This document shows, one piece after another, positions 17,142-27,100 of a DNA stretch of 39,733 nt. The stretch lies in the NCBI GenBank assembly GCA_013289175.1, contig JABDAN010000021.1, positions 1 through 39,733 on the forward strand, read 5' to 3'. How positions within the stretch are numbered: the first letter of the stretch is position 1; the number at the start of each line of letters is the position of its first letter. Under the pieces are notes generated by a model. It was not told where the DNA came from, searched no databases, and was given only the letters and a program-made list of their open reading frames with translations. Source of the DNA: Bacteroidota bacterium (GTDB lineage Bacteria > Bacteroidota > Bacteroidia > Chitinophagales > Chitinophagaceae). A program made the translations under genes and the position numbers.

Positions 17142-17993
17142 ATGAATTTACTTGCGGCTACGAACCTCTCCATTTTCACATTTTGCTCAATTTATTTGTA
17201 CCAAGGCTCCCATTCATCAAAAAAAAATTTAAATCAAGGAATCATGAACATTACAAAATCGATTCCGAAAATTAAATCAGAAGAAGTATTTTATACATCA
17301 AACGGTAGACAATCAAAGGGATTTATCGCTTACGATGAAAACGAAAAAGGAAAATTACCTATTGTTATTATCGTTCATGAATGGTGGGGCTTAAACGACT
17401 ATGCCAAATCTCGAGCCAGACAGATCGCAGCACTGGGATATTTTGCATTTGATGCAGATTTGTTTGGCGACGGGCAACTGGCCAATAATCCCGAAGAAGC
17501 CATAAAATTGACAAAACCATATTATTCAGATCCGGTAAATACATTGCAACCCATACTAGACGCAATTGCCAAAGCGGCAACTTTCCCGCAGGCAAATCTT
17601 TCCAAAGTGGCCGCGATGGGATATTGTTTTGGTGGCTTTGTGGTAGTGAATGCCGCAAAGCAAGGTGCGCCACTTTTAGGAGTCGTAAGTTTTCATGGAA
17701 GATTGATCGGCATCCAACCCAAAAAAGATCTTCTAAAGAGTCAAATTCTAATTTGCCAGGGAGGCGATGACGAGTTTGTCCCTTTGTCAGATCAGGTAGC
17801 ATTTAAAAAAAGTATGGATTCAGTCGGTGCGAAGTATAACTTTATAACTTATCCTGGCGCCAAACATGCCTACACAAATCCGGACGCAACTGCACTCGGA
17901 ATAAAATTCAATATGCCGATTGCGTACAATGCCATCGCTGATACGGCTTCATGGAACGATATGCAGGCGTTTTTCTTAACCGTTTTTAAATAA
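17142..17993 (+). CDS. Dienelactone hydrolase family protein
   Basis: Alpha/beta hydrolase of the dienelactone hydrolase family, which cleaves lactone or ester bonds with a Cys nucleophile. Counted from the first ATG, the family Glu is in VHEWWG (Glu80), the nucleophile is Cys162 in GYCFGG, the acid lies in GGDDEFVP (about Asp210), and the His is His242 in GAKHAYTNP. An internal ATG at 17244, with AAGGA just upstream, is an equally good start and gives a product of the usual cytoplasmic size. The longer form adds a weakly hydrophobic leader. It is monocistronic and convergent with the DUF421 gene. Confidence 0.85.
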   Translation: MNLLAATNLSIFTFCSIYLYQGSHSSKKNLNQGIMNITKSIPKIKSEEVFYTSNGRQSKGFIAYDENEKGKLPIVIIVHEWWGLNDYAKSRARQIAALGYFAFDADLFGDGQLANNPEEAIKLTKPYYSDPVNTLQPILDAIAKAATFPQANLSKVAAMGYCFGGFVVVNAAKQGAPLLGVVSFHGRLIGIQPKKDLLKSQILICQGGDDEFVPLSDQVAFKKSMDSVGAKYNFITYPGAKHAYTNPDATALGIKFNMPIAYNAIADTASWNDMQAFFLTVFK

Positions 17994-18090
17994 ATATTTT
18001 TCAAAATAATTTTGAACTAAACAAGTCGGTTGGCTCTAATTTCGAGACGAGAATATGCCTTAGGTGGCAAATTTTGTCATTTTATTCGCC

Positions 18091-18576
18091 TCATTTTTTA
18101 ACTGAATTAACTTCGCCGTTTCTTTCCATATATATTTTCTCGATCCCGACCAAATCTTCTGTTAGGGCCGTTTTCCTCACTTCCGCTAGGATTTCCTCTC
18201 TGCCAATCTGGGCTTTGTCCATATTCCTTTCAATAAAATTGCCATCTTTAAACAGCAAGATCTTTTCTCCTGAAATTATTCTGGCAAGCCATGGATGATA
18301 GACCATACCATACGCTAAGAACCGGTGAATAAGGACGAGGGTTGTACTCGATGCGATTACGGGTAAAAAGTCGGATGCTCCGACAATCGCCCTGCTCAGT
18401 ACAGCGCCGAGCACTATTGTAATGATGTTATCGAGCGGAGTATGGAGTCCGAAAGACCGACGTCCAGAAATCCGGATAAGAATCAACGCTATGACAAATA
18501 TCACAACTGCCCTTGCTGTCATTTGAAGTATTGTAAGGTTTTTGCCTTCGCCAAATAACTCGTATATCAGATGCAT
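18091..18576 (-). CDS. DUF421 (YetF/YcaP-like) membrane protein
   Basis: Inner-membrane protein of 161 residues. It has three membrane helices in about residues 15-90, with the family signature RISGRRSFGLHTPLDNI between the first two. A small cytoplasmic alpha/beta domain follows, with LLFKDGNFIERNMDKAQI and EEILAEVRKT. This arrangement is that of DUF421/YetF proteins, whose role is not settled and which are often linked to stress or sporulation. It is transcribed away from the small HisKA-like gene. Confidence 0.85.
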   Translation of the reverse strand: MHLIYELFGEGKNLTILQMTARAVVIFVIALILIRISGRRSFGLHTPLDNIITIVLGAVLSRAIVGASDFLPVIASSTTLVLIHRFLAYGMVYHPWLARIISGEKILLFKDGNFIERNMDKAQIGREEILAEVRKTALTEDLVGIEKIYMERNGEVNSVKK

Positions 18577-18741
18577 AGTATAAGAAATTTTATTTGCTAA
18601 AACTTAAAAAAAGATAGAGTAATATGAAACTAAGTAGCAACGCCTGAATCAGATTTTTGTGAAATTTAAAGCCTAAATCATTGTAAATATATTGTTTATG
18701 AAAACCTCTGGAAATCCGGGTTTCGTCCTCTTTCAAAATTT

Positions 18742-18774
18742 TTTGGAAAATAATTCGGTCTTCAAATAAATTTG
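18742..18774 (+). promoter_or_regulatory. Bacteroidota-type promoter
   Basis: TTTG (18742-18745), a 21-base spacer and TAAATTTG (18767-18774) match the TTTG / TAnnTTTG (-33/-7) consensus. It ends 56 bases before the ATG of the small gene at 18831. Confidence 0.55.
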
Positions 18775-18830
18775 TACCGGAACATTTTTTGTTTTTCGAT
18801 CAGTTGATGTAAATCTTAAAACTTAAAATT

Positions 18831-19037
18831 ATGAGCACCCCAACTACAAGGTTACAGCGTGATACAGTTGCCCCATTCACACACATTTTCCTTTCTCTTG
18901 ACTTGCTAGATGCCTGTTCACTGAATGAGGAAAATCGTTCGTACTTGACCATAATCAGACAGAATACCGAAAGACTGCAATTACTAATTAAGCAACAAAC
19001 GTCAGAATTGGTTTCTAGGTCGTTTGCACCAAAATAG
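18831..19037 (+). CDS. Small HisKA-like helical-hairpin protein lacking the His
   Basis: Product of 68 residues, predicted all helical. The segment from APFTHIFLSLDLLD through ENRSYLTIIRQNTERLQLLI reads like the two helices of a histidine-kinase dimerisation domain: P-[LF]-T-x-I-x-L-x-L-D-L-L, then SYLxxIRxNxERLxxLI. The phosphoacceptor position five residues before the Pro is Arg10, so it cannot be phosphorylated in the usual way. No ATPase domain follows. A good promoter lies directly upstream, which supports expression. It might modulate a kinase by hetero-dimerisation; that is inference. Confidence 0.6.
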   Translation: MSTPTTRLQRDTVAPFTHIFLSLDLLDACSLNEENRSYLTIIRQNTERLQLLIKQQTSELVSRSFAPK

Positions 19038-19129
19038 TCAGTGCCTATCCCATTGAAAAAATCTCGTCACTGGGAGTCTAAACCAAACGGCTCAAATTGG
19101 ATGTCGTCGGGTTACGATAATCACTATAC

Positions 19130-19624
19130 CTAAGTCCTGTTTTTCTTCAAATCATCCATGATATCCTCCTCTCGTTCTCTTTTTATCTGCACCATACTTT
19201 CAGCTTCATCAATTGAATGAGATTGTTGTAGGCTTTCTTCCTTTTTTGTCAGATTACTCAGACCGGCATAATATTTCTGAATCACTTTGAGATCTTCTTC
19301 TGACATGTTCTCGACATTAACCAACCGGTTACTTGCAAATTCATGGGCGGCGACCAGCTCATTTAGTTTCAGCTGAATTGCAAGGGAGTCTTTGTTTTGT
19401 GCCTTTTGAATCAAAAACACCATTAGAAATGTGATAATTGTGGTACCTGTATTGATAACCAGTTGCCAGGATTGAGAATAATGAAAAAAAGGGCCTGAAA
19501 CTGCCCAGATCAAAACGAGAAAAAAAGCCAATATAAAAGCTGCAGTACTACCTGTTATTCGTGTAACAGTTACCGCAAATTTTTCAGCAAATCCTGCCTG
19601 ATGAGATGGATTTTCATTTTGCAT
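19130..19624 (-). CDS. Low-affinity iron permease-like membrane protein
   Basis: Protein of 164 residues with two membrane helices, AAFILAFFLVLIWAVSGPFF and LVINTGTTIITFLMVFLIQ. The pattern after them (QNKDSLAIQLKLNELVAAHE) is the signature of the Fet4-like low-affinity iron permease family (PF04120). A charged C-terminal tail of about 60 residues, rich in Glu/Lys, follows. Bacterial members are half the length of fungal Fet4, and transport is not demonstrated for them. The DUF748 gene ends 21 bases upstream on the same strand, so the two are likely co-transcribed. Confidence 0.82.
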   Translation of the reverse strand: MQNENPSHQAGFAEKFAVTVTRITGSTAAFILAFFLVLIWAVSGPFFHYSQSWQLVINTGTTIITFLMVFLIQKAQNKDSLAIQLKLNELVAAHEFASNRLVNVENMSEEDLKVIQKYYAGLSNLTKKEESLQQSHSIDEAESMVQIKREREEDIMDDLKKNRT

Positions 19625-19645
19625 ATTTAACGATTTTTTGGTTTA

Positions 19646-20890
19646 CTACTTTTTGCTTTCTTCTTCTTTCTTTTTTTTCTCAGCCTTTTTTTTAGCACGC
19701 TTTTCTTGCCTGAGTTGTTTTTTTGTTTTCTTCGGCTCCGATTTATTTTTTATAATTCCGCCTGAATTATCTATTTCCTTTTTTAAAGGTGAATCTTTGA
19801 TTTCCCCTTTGCCGACAGTGTTAATATTCACAGAATTTTCCAAGGATGGATACAAAGCTTGTATAAAAGCATTTTTTAATACCTCACCAATTAACTCCCA
19901 GATATCGATGTTGGGATTTTTGATATTCCCTTCAAATTCAACCTTGGTAGCTAGCTGTTCCTTATTGTGATTTTTGAATATCCAGGCAATTGCACCTACA
20001 ACGGCTTCATAAGCAATTTTTAGGGGTTTATTCTTATCCTTTTCCCAGTTTACAACCTTTAGATTTTTTATTATTGGCTTGGTATAGCCTATGATTTTGC
20101 CATTTTTGGCTGCAGCTTCCGTATAGATGCTGATCTCACCCGATTTAATATCGAATCGAGCAAAAGCATCAATAAAATTATTGAGATTTGCGAGATTTAG
20201 GCCTTGCAATATTGCCTTGCCTTCAAAAGTGGGTGTTTTGGCTAAAGCATCCATTTTCATCGTTGCAGTCGCTTTGCCACCATACACATCTGCGGAAGCA
20301 GTTATGGTAGAAGGAAGAAGCTCTTTATTCTTTTCGGCATTATTCAAGTTTTCGGCAAGAATATGAACCTGTTTAGTATAAATATCAAATGTCGGTTTAC
20401 TATTAAAATCTCGATAATGAATCTGGCCTTCAACAATCTCAAATTTATTCAACTTTAACGGCATTAGTTTTTTCACGACATCTGTCCAACTGGAATCAAT
20501 TCTAGTCTGACTAGTCTCTTCCGTGGGACCTTTCACAAAATTCAAAACAGGCTGATCTACTTCAATTTCACCAACAATTCTACCGTGAAACAGAGACTCC
20601 CATTGTAAGCTCAAGTCAATCAATGGCGCAGAGAAAAAAGGCACTGGTACTTTACCCCCAGTTTTATCCAACCTAATAGATTTAATCTTGTAAGCTCCCC
20701 GAATGAGAGCAACATCAATATCATCTACATGACCAGTATATCCCTTAATATGCTGAAGTTCCTTGTTGACTAATCTAAGTAAGATATAAGGAAGTGCAAT
20801 CCTGAATGCAACCAGAAGGATCACCAGAGACCCCAAGACAATTACAAGCCTTTTTCTTGATTTGATAAATACTGTAAAATTTTTTTTCAT
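19646..20890 (-). CDS. DUF748/AsmA-like envelope protein
   Basis: Protein of 414 residues from the ATG at 20890; a GTG 15 bases upstream is possible but less likely. One N-terminal membrane helix (RLVIVLGSLVILLVAFRIAL) is followed by a long beta-rich periplasmic part. It includes AYKIKSIRLDKTGG, FEIVEGQIHYRDFNSKPTF and a GEISIYTEAAAKNGKI stretch, the profile of DUF748/AsmA-like proteins proposed to act in lipid transfer or outer-membrane homeostasis. The final 45 residues are an almost pure Lys/Glu tail (KKAEKKKKEEESKK), unusual for the family. It precedes the iron-permease-like gene by 21 bases. Confidence 0.75.
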   Translation of the reverse strand: MKKNFTVFIKSRKRLVIVLGSLVILLVAFRIALPYILLRLVNKELQHIKGYTGHVDDIDVALIRGAYKIKSIRLDKTGGKVPVPFFSAPLIDLSLQWESLFHGRIVGEIEVDQPVLNFVKGPTEETSQTRIDSSWTDVVKKLMPLKLNKFEIVEGQIHYRDFNSKPTFDIYTKQVHILAENLNNAEKNKELLPSTITASADVYGGKATATMKMDALAKTPTFEGKAILQGLNLANLNNFIDAFARFDIKSGEISIYTEAAAKNGKIIGYTKPIIKNLKVVNWEKDKNKPLKIAYEAVVGAIAWIFKNHNKEQLATKVEFEGNIKNPNIDIWELIGEVLKNAFIQALYPSLENSVNINTVGKGEIKDSPLKKEIDNSGGIIKNKSEPKKTKKQLRQEKRAKKKAEKKKKEEESKK

Positions 20891-20946
20891 AATGCTAAGC
20901 TTCACTATTATCCGATTTCTAAACCTTAATCCCAGAAATGTAAATA

Positions 20947-22152
20947 CTAGTGCTTTCTTTCAAATCCAAATATTTCAATATCTGGATTTTTATTTCCCAG
21001 AAGAAGATCCCGTATAATCTCCGCAGCTATAACACTAAATGTTATGCCATTGCCGCCAAAACCCAACGCATAGTATGTATTGGGTGTCTTTTTGTAAGAA
21101 CCTATATAGGGAAGAGAATCTTTGGTTCGACCAAAAGTTCCGCTCCAAGCGAATTCACTTCTAAAGGAAATATTAGGAAATAGTTTCTCGAAGTCTTTTC
21201 TTAAAAGATCAGATTTCTTCACATATAGGTCCTTTGACATACTGGCATTGAACCGCTCATCTCTTCCACCAATTAAAATCCTATTGTCATCGGCAAGCCG
21301 CATATAGAGATAAGGATCGTCCGTATTCCACATCATTATTTCATTTTTCCACATTTCTTTCATTTCTCTTGCATTTTCCGATACCACCGCATATGTACAA
21401 AATAGTTCTACTATATTTTTAGATATAAAATTGACAATCTCAAATCCAGAAGCGTTAACCAGTTTGTCAGCCGACACCGAAAATCCGTTTTCCATTCTTA
21501 ATGACACACCCTTCTTGCCATAAATTACTTCCAGAACTTTCGAACGGTCAAAAACGCGTAGTCCATTTTTTATGCTATTTTTTAACAACGCATGGGTAAA
21601 TGTATATGCATTGGTAGTGGCTCCTTTCCCCGATAATATGGCATATTCAGCTTTTAATCCGTAGTTTTTTAATATATCTTCTTTTGTCAAAAATGAAACT
21701 TCAAATCCCGCCTGTCTGCGTGCATCAAATTCTTTTTTCATGAATGACTTCTGGCCTGTATGGGTGGAGAAAAATAAGCTACCGCGTTTATCGAATTCCT
21801 CAAAGCCGATCTTGTGCGCAATACCCTCCAAAACTTCAATAGAATAACTACACAACTGATAGGCTCTGGTTGCGCTGCGCTCGCCCACCTGTTTAGTCAA
21901 TTCATGAAGGGGTTTATCCAACTCATATTGCAATAAGGAAGTACTAGCGCAAGTGCTGCCTAAACCGATGGTGCGTCCATCCAATAAAATACAATCAATT
22001 CCGGCCTCTGTGAGGAAATAAGCGGTCAGTGCTCCGGAGATTCCCCCACCTATGATAGCGACCCGAGCCTGGTCGTTGCTTAATAATTTTGGATACTGAA
22101 AAGGGAGTCCATTCTTTATCACTGAAAAAGGATAACCTGTTGTCAATTCCAT
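20947..22152 (-). CDS. FAD-dependent oxidoreductase (DAO family)
   Basis: Flavoenzyme of 401 residues in the D-amino-acid-oxidase superfamily. The Rossmann dinucleotide motif is VAIIGGGISGALTAYFL (residues 31-47), with the closing acidic residue in CILLDGRTIG. GLGSTCASTSLLQYELD is the second flavin-contact segment. The C-terminal glycine stretch YALGFGGNGITFSVIA completes the FAD site. Related proteins oxidise amines or amino acids; some carry a C-terminal Rieske domain, which is absent here. It ends 56 bases before the DUF748 gene on the same strand, so it may head the run FAD oxidoreductase - DUF748 - iron permease-like. Confidence 0.85.
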   Translation of the reverse strand: MELTTGYPFSVIKNGLPFQYPKLLSNDQARVAIIGGGISGALTAYFLTEAGIDCILLDGRTIGLGSTCASTSLLQYELDKPLHELTKQVGERSATRAYQLCSYSIEVLEGIAHKIGFEEFDKRGSLFFSTHTGQKSFMKKEFDARRQAGFEVSFLTKEDILKNYGLKAEYAILSGKGATTNAYTFTHALLKNSIKNGLRVFDRSKVLEVIYGKKGVSLRMENGFSVSADKLVNASGFEIVNFISKNIVELFCTYAVVSENAREMKEMWKNEIMMWNTDDPYLYMRLADDNRILIGGRDERFNASMSKDLYVKKSDLLRKDFEKLFPNISFRSEFAWSGTFGRTKDSLPYIGSYKKTPNTYYALGFGGNGITFSVIAAEIIRDLLLGNKNPDIEIFGFERKH

Positions 22153-22243
22153 GGTTTGGAAGCTTTAAAAATTATACCATTCTACTCCTCCTCGTTGGCA
22201 TTATTTTTAGCATACCGACTCTATTTCACCTGAATACCACTAT

Positions 22244-22518
22244 ATGCCACAAGAACTTCACAAAAAAGCAGCTGAGCATTTTGAATAGGCAACAAAACAC
22301 CGTCGTTCTGCGGCTAAATACACTTCAGAAGGAAAGCACGAAAAAGCTGCCCATCATGCACAGCAACGGACGGACATCAGGCTCAAGGAAAAGACTATGC
22401 CAGTTAGGTATTGGGAAAATATGCGGAAAGCGCTGGTACGACGAGAAATGAGGATATAAAGGAGCATGAAATGGAGGAATCAGGTCACGATACCGGGCTC
22501 AGATCTAGCAATTCGTAA
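22244..22518 (+). pseudogene. Decayed small His/Ala/Lys-rich stress-type protein gene
   Basis: The ATG at 22244 starts MPQELHKKAAEHFE, then hits TAG at 22286-22288. The same frame resumes with ATKHRRSAAKY and GKHEKAAHHAQQ, typical of small Ala/His/Lys repeat proteins of Bacteroidota. Near 22370 the reading frame shifts, and the other frame continues GHQAQGKDYAS, a second TAG (22405-22407), then GKYAESAGTTRNEDIKEHE to TAA at 22516. Two nonsense changes and one frameshift in a readable product indicate a pseudogene. It is followed by a terminator, as an intact gene would be. Function of the intact family is not established. Confidence 0.7.
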
Positions 22519-22541
22519 ACCTCTTGAAGCTATTATCAGCA

Positions 22542-22577
22542 ACAAAGCTGTAAGCGTCAGGGCTCTTACAGCTTTGT
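22542..22577 (+). terminator. Terminator-like hairpin after the decayed gene
   Basis: A perfect 13-bp stem (22542-22554 with 22565-22577) has a 10-base loop, followed by GATTTTACTT. It lies 24 bases after the last stop of the pseudogene. The T run is interrupted, so it may be a weak terminator. Confidence 0.65.
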
Positions 22578-22825
22578 GATTTTACTTAATTCATTAAAAC
22601 TCCCCTAAAAAGACACGTACGTCCCCTTTACAGTCTTATTCAAGGTTAACCTCTATAAAATAAATATCTTGATCCGTGCGCGTAGGACCCATTGGGTCTC
22701 AATTTGTAAGATTAACGCCGAAGGTGGGCATTTCCTATAACTTTCTTGTATCAGCCCATACCCAAATCCAACACTTGAATGAGGATAAACCTTCCCATTC
22801 GATATTTTTCTAATATAAAAAAGCG
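22578..22825. other. Non-coding remainder before the REC-histidine kinase 3' end
   Basis: Together with the hairpin this makes a gene-free stretch of about 307 bases. Apart from the hairpin, only a 6-bp inverted repeat near 22687-22699 (GACCCA / TGGGTC) was noticed. No coding frame or RNA gene was seen. Confidence 0.4.
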
Positions 22826-24121
22826 CTATTTCTCTCCGGAACTTGCGCTGTGGCTTCCTGGTATCGGTATCAGTTCATTTGCCAGGTTTACTAAAGGCAG
22901 TGAAAGTATAAAAGTGGAACCTTTATTTACTACGCTGTTTACCGAAATCGCACCCCCATGCTTTTCTGCTATTTTCTTACAAAGTGCCAATCCTATCCCT
23001 GTTCCATCAAATTCGGCTCCAGGATGCAGTCGGCGAAACATATCAAAAATCTCCTTAGCATATTTTTGTTCAAATCCGATTCCGTTGTCCTCAATAAAAA
23101 TTCGACAATATTTTTTCTTTCCCCTTATTTCAGAAAATGACCCTTGCGAAACGGGAAGATCGGTACGAATACGAATAAAGGAGTCTTCAAAGTTTCGACT
23201 ATATTTTATCGCATTGCTTATCAGATTAGAAAATAAGGGATTCATCAATACCGGATTTACATAAAGGTGCGGCAGTTTGTCTACTATTACTTTTATTTTC
23301 TTTTGTTCTATCTGTTCTTCAAAGTCCGCCAATATTTGATCGATGATAATATTTAAGTCCACTTCCCTGAATAATTCTTTCTTCACTGAAATTTTAGAAA
23401 ATTCCAGAATATCATTGATTAATAGTTGCATCTGTTTACAACCATTCTGTATCCGGGTCAGGTGAGCTTGCCCCTCCTCATCTATTTTATTAACATAATC
23501 CATCATAAGACGGTCGCTAAACATCCTGATTTTTCGCAAGGGGGCTTGCAAATCATGGGATGCCATAAAAGCAAAAAGATCCAATTCTTTATTGGCTGAC
23601 TCCAATCTCGAAATATTTTGCAGCAATTGGAGGTTCAATGCGCTCACTTGTTCTTCAGAAGCTTTTCTTTCCTGAATTTCAAGTTCCAGGTTTTTATTAA
23701 TGGCAATTAACCGTTGCTCTTGGGCAAGCAACTGGGCATTTTTACGATATAATTCAATAAAAACTGCAACCTTTGCCCTTAATAACTCGGGATTAATAGG
23801 CTTATAAATATAATCCACAGCCCCTGAACGATAACCTTCGAATATGTTGTCTTCACCATAGTTGTTGGCGGTAATAAATATGATCGGAATATGTCGAAGT
23901 CGTTCTCTTTCATATATCAAGGTAGCCGTTTCAAATCCGTTCAGGTTGGGCATATTCACATCCATCAGAATTAGGGCAAAATCAACCTGGGTCAATAATA
24001 TTTTCAATACCTGTTTACCAGAAGTGGCTTTTACGAAGTTGTATTTCCCGGATTCCAAAATGGTTTCCATCGACAACAAATTGTCCTCCCGATCATCAAC
24101 TAATAAAATACTAGGATACAT
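22826..24121 (-). CDS. REC-histidine kinase (receiver at N-terminus)
   Basis: Soluble kinase of 431 residues. The N-terminal receiver domain covers about residues 3-122, with acidic pair Asp9/Asp10, phospho-acceptor Asp54 in LILMDVNMP, Thr84 and Lys107. A coiled coil spans about 125-180. HisKA follows, with His189 in FMASHDLQAPL, then HATPase_c with Asn303 in NLISNAIKY, the G1 box EDNGIGF (344-350) and the G2 box GTGIGLAL. There is no membrane segment or separate sensor domain, so the receiver probably acts as the input. Its ATG is 7 bases after the stop of the poly-HAMP kinase, so the two are one operon and this protein is a likely phosphorelay partner. Confidence 0.93.
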   Translation of the reverse strand: MYPSILLVDDREDNLLSMETILESGKYNFVKATSGKQVLKILLTQVDFALILMDVNMPNLNGFETATLIYERERLRHIPIIFITANNYGEDNIFEGYRSGAVDYIYKPINPELLRAKVAVFIELYRKNAQLLAQEQRLIAINKNLELEIQERKASEEQVSALNLQLLQNISRLESANKELDLFAFMASHDLQAPLRKIRMFSDRLMMDYVNKIDEEGQAHLTRIQNGCKQMQLLINDILEFSKISVKKELFREVDLNIIIDQILADFEEQIEQKKIKVIVDKLPHLYVNPVLMNPLFSNLISNAIKYSRNFEDSFIRIRTDLPVSQGSFSEIRGKKKYCRIFIEDNGIGFEQKYAKEIFDMFRRLHPGAEFDGTGIGLALCKKIAEKHGGAISVNSVVNKGSTFILSLPLVNLANELIPIPGSHSASSGEK

Positions 24122-24128
24122 ACCTTAT

Positions 24129-27100
24129 TTATTTATAAAACCAAACCCGCATTAGTGAAAGCAGTTGATCTATCTTTAAAGGTTTTGTAATATAATCGGA
24201 AGCGCCTGCTTCAATACATTTCTGCCTGTCGCCTTTCATAGCTTTGGCAGTCACCGCAATAATAGGAAGGCTATTATTCTTGTGTTCCCGACGTATTTTC
24301 AAGGTGGTTTCATACCCATCCATTTCTGGCATCATAATATCCATCAGGACCATCTCAATTTTTTGATTTTCATCGTTGAGGATGTCGATGGCATCTCGGC
24401 CGCTCTCTGCGGTAATCACATTAATATTGTAGCGTTCAAAAACCGTCGTAAGGGCAAACAGGTTGCGAATATCGTCGTCAACAACGAGAATGTTTTTGCC
24501 GGTCAGGATATCACTTTTTATTCGAATATTCTCAAGAATGCGCTTTTTTTCAAGAGGAAGGTCCTTGTGATCAATATGTAATTGAAGTACCGCTTCTTCC
24601 AATAGAAATTCCAGGGACTTTACACCTTTCAAGAGTATGGTATTCGAGTTTTTATAAATGTTCAGCAACTCCTTCTTGTCAAAATCCTTAGCCGAATAAA
24701 TGATTACAGGTGTAAGATTGCGTTTATTCTCTCCAAGTTTTTCTAACAAGTGGTGACCCGACATATCCGGAAGGGAATAGTCCATAATAATACAATCGAA
24801 GGAATCTAAATCTTGCGCGAGTGCCTTGGTGGCTGTTTCCGCAAGTACTACTTCAATCCGCTCATTGGTTAGCATCTTGATAATTTGAGAGGCGTCCGTT
24901 TCGTTATCTTCGATCACTAGGATTTTTCTGGAATCTTTTTTAGAAAAGGAGACGATATCCTCAAAGAGCTCTTTCAATGATTCGTTCTCTAATGGTTTTA
25001 AAAGAAAACTCCGCGCCCCCCGCTTGAGTGCCAGATCCCGATTTTCTTCACCGGAAATGAGGTGAATCGGAATATGTCTAAAATTCATATCATTTCTCAG
25101 GAGGTCCAGTACCTTCCAACCACTTGTATCCGGTAGTTTCACATCCAGCGTGATGGCGATAGGCGTAAACCGGGAGATAAAATCAAAAACTTCAAGATAA
25201 TTAGAGGCCACGATTGCTTTCAAATTGTACTGGTGTGCCATTTCGATCACGATCTTCCCAAAGCGAAAATCATCTTCCACGATCATTATGATTTTATCGC
25301 CTGGATGGATGTTCGTCCTGTCATCTCCTGTATCATTGATCATTTCATTTACGATCTGCAGGTGATCTGACTCCATTCCACCCGTTGTCACCCGCAATGA
25401 ATTTAGTAATGTATCTATTTCACCACTGTCTGATCCCAATTGCAACTGACGGAAGGCACTCATGTTTTCGGAGGTCTCTTTTTTAATTAGCCCAGCTTCG
25501 TTTTCAATGGGCAGAAAAAGGGTAAATGTACTTCCTTGAGATGGTAAACTTTCCAATTCAATGGTACCTCCCAATAGTTCCGCTAGCCCACGGCTGATGG
25601 ATAGACCTAGTCCAGTGCCACCATACTTACGGCTGGTCGAGCCCTCAGCCTGTTGAAAAGCCTCAAATATGATATTTTGTTTTTCCTGTGGTATACCGAT
25701 ACCCGAATCGCTAATTGCAAAGGCGACAACTCGATCTGCAAAGTCCAGATTACTGTTGCCAGTTTTCCAGTTGCGGTTGGCTTCATAAATCTTCAATTTT
25801 ACCTCTCCTTTCTCTGTGAATTTGAAAGAATTGGAAAGGAGATTTTTGAGGATCTGATTTAGGCGCTGTAAATCCGTATCGACCGATTCTGGAAGATTGG
25901 AATCGGTTTCAATGGTAAACCGGAGATGCCGGGCTTCCGAAATCGGTTTGAAGGTTGTTTCCACAAATGAGGCGATTTCGCTGAAACGTACCGGTGCAAT
26001 ATTGGCTGTAATAAATCCGGATTCAATTTTTGACAGATCAAGGATGTCATTTATGAGCTGAATGAGGTCATCGCCGCAGGAGTGAATCGTTTTGGCATAT
26101 CTGATTTGCTTGTCATTCAGGTTCCCTTCCGCGTTTTCATATAACTGTTGGGCCAGGATCAAAAGGCTGTTTAGCGGTGTTCTTAACTCATGTGACATAT
26201 TGGCCAGAAACTCAGACTTGTATTTAGATGTCAGGGTCAACTGCTCGGCTTTCTCTTCTAGCGATTTTCTGGCTTCTTCCACTTCCTTGTTCTTCGCCTC
26301 AACTTCATTCTTTTGTTTTACGAGCAGCAATGCCTTGTCTTGAAGTTCGTCATTTGTTCTGCGAAGCTCTTCCTGCTGAATTTTCAATTCACCCGCCAAT
26401 GACTGTGATTGAGCCAACAATCCTTCGGTGCGGGTATTGGCTTCGATCGTGTTCAGTACAATACCGATACTTTCAGTAAGCTGACTTAAAAAATCCAGGT
26501 GGGTTTCACTGAATTCATCCAAGGACGCCAACTCAATGACCGCTTTTACTTTATTTTCAAATAACACCGGTAAAATAATCAGGTTAGCTGGTTTTGCTCG
26601 CCCCAGACCAGAATTGATTTTTATGTAATTGCCTGGAATATTGGACAGAATGATTCGCTCCTTCTCAAATGCTACCTGACCAACCAGGCCTTCTCCAATG
26701 GAGAATTGAGTGGGTATTTGTTTATCAGTTTTATAGCCGTAAGCAGAAAAAAGACTCAAACTAACAGACTGACTATTTTCATCCTGAGTAAGAATATAAA
26801 ATGCACCATAGTGAGCCGTCACTACCTGAGCCAATTCGGAAAGAATTCTTTGTGTTACCGTTTTCAGATCCTTCTGGCCTTGAAGCATTTGAGTAAATGT
26901 AGCGAGGTTGGATTTCAACCAGTCCTGTTCCTGATTTCTCAAAGTCGTCTCCTTGAGATTGGCAATCATCTGGTTGATTGTATCTTTTAGGGCCTCCACT
27001 TCTCCCTTTGCTTCTACCCGAATGGTTCGGGTTAGGTCTCCCTTGGTAACCGCAGATGCTACTTCAGAAATGGATCTTACTTGGGTGGTTAAATTTTGCG

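Noticed and set aside
22089-22451. A 120-codon plus-strand frame spanning the FAD oxidoreductase start and the decayed gene.
   Set aside because: It overlaps the real gene start antisense and runs out of frame with the readable decayed protein; its product has no recognisable character.
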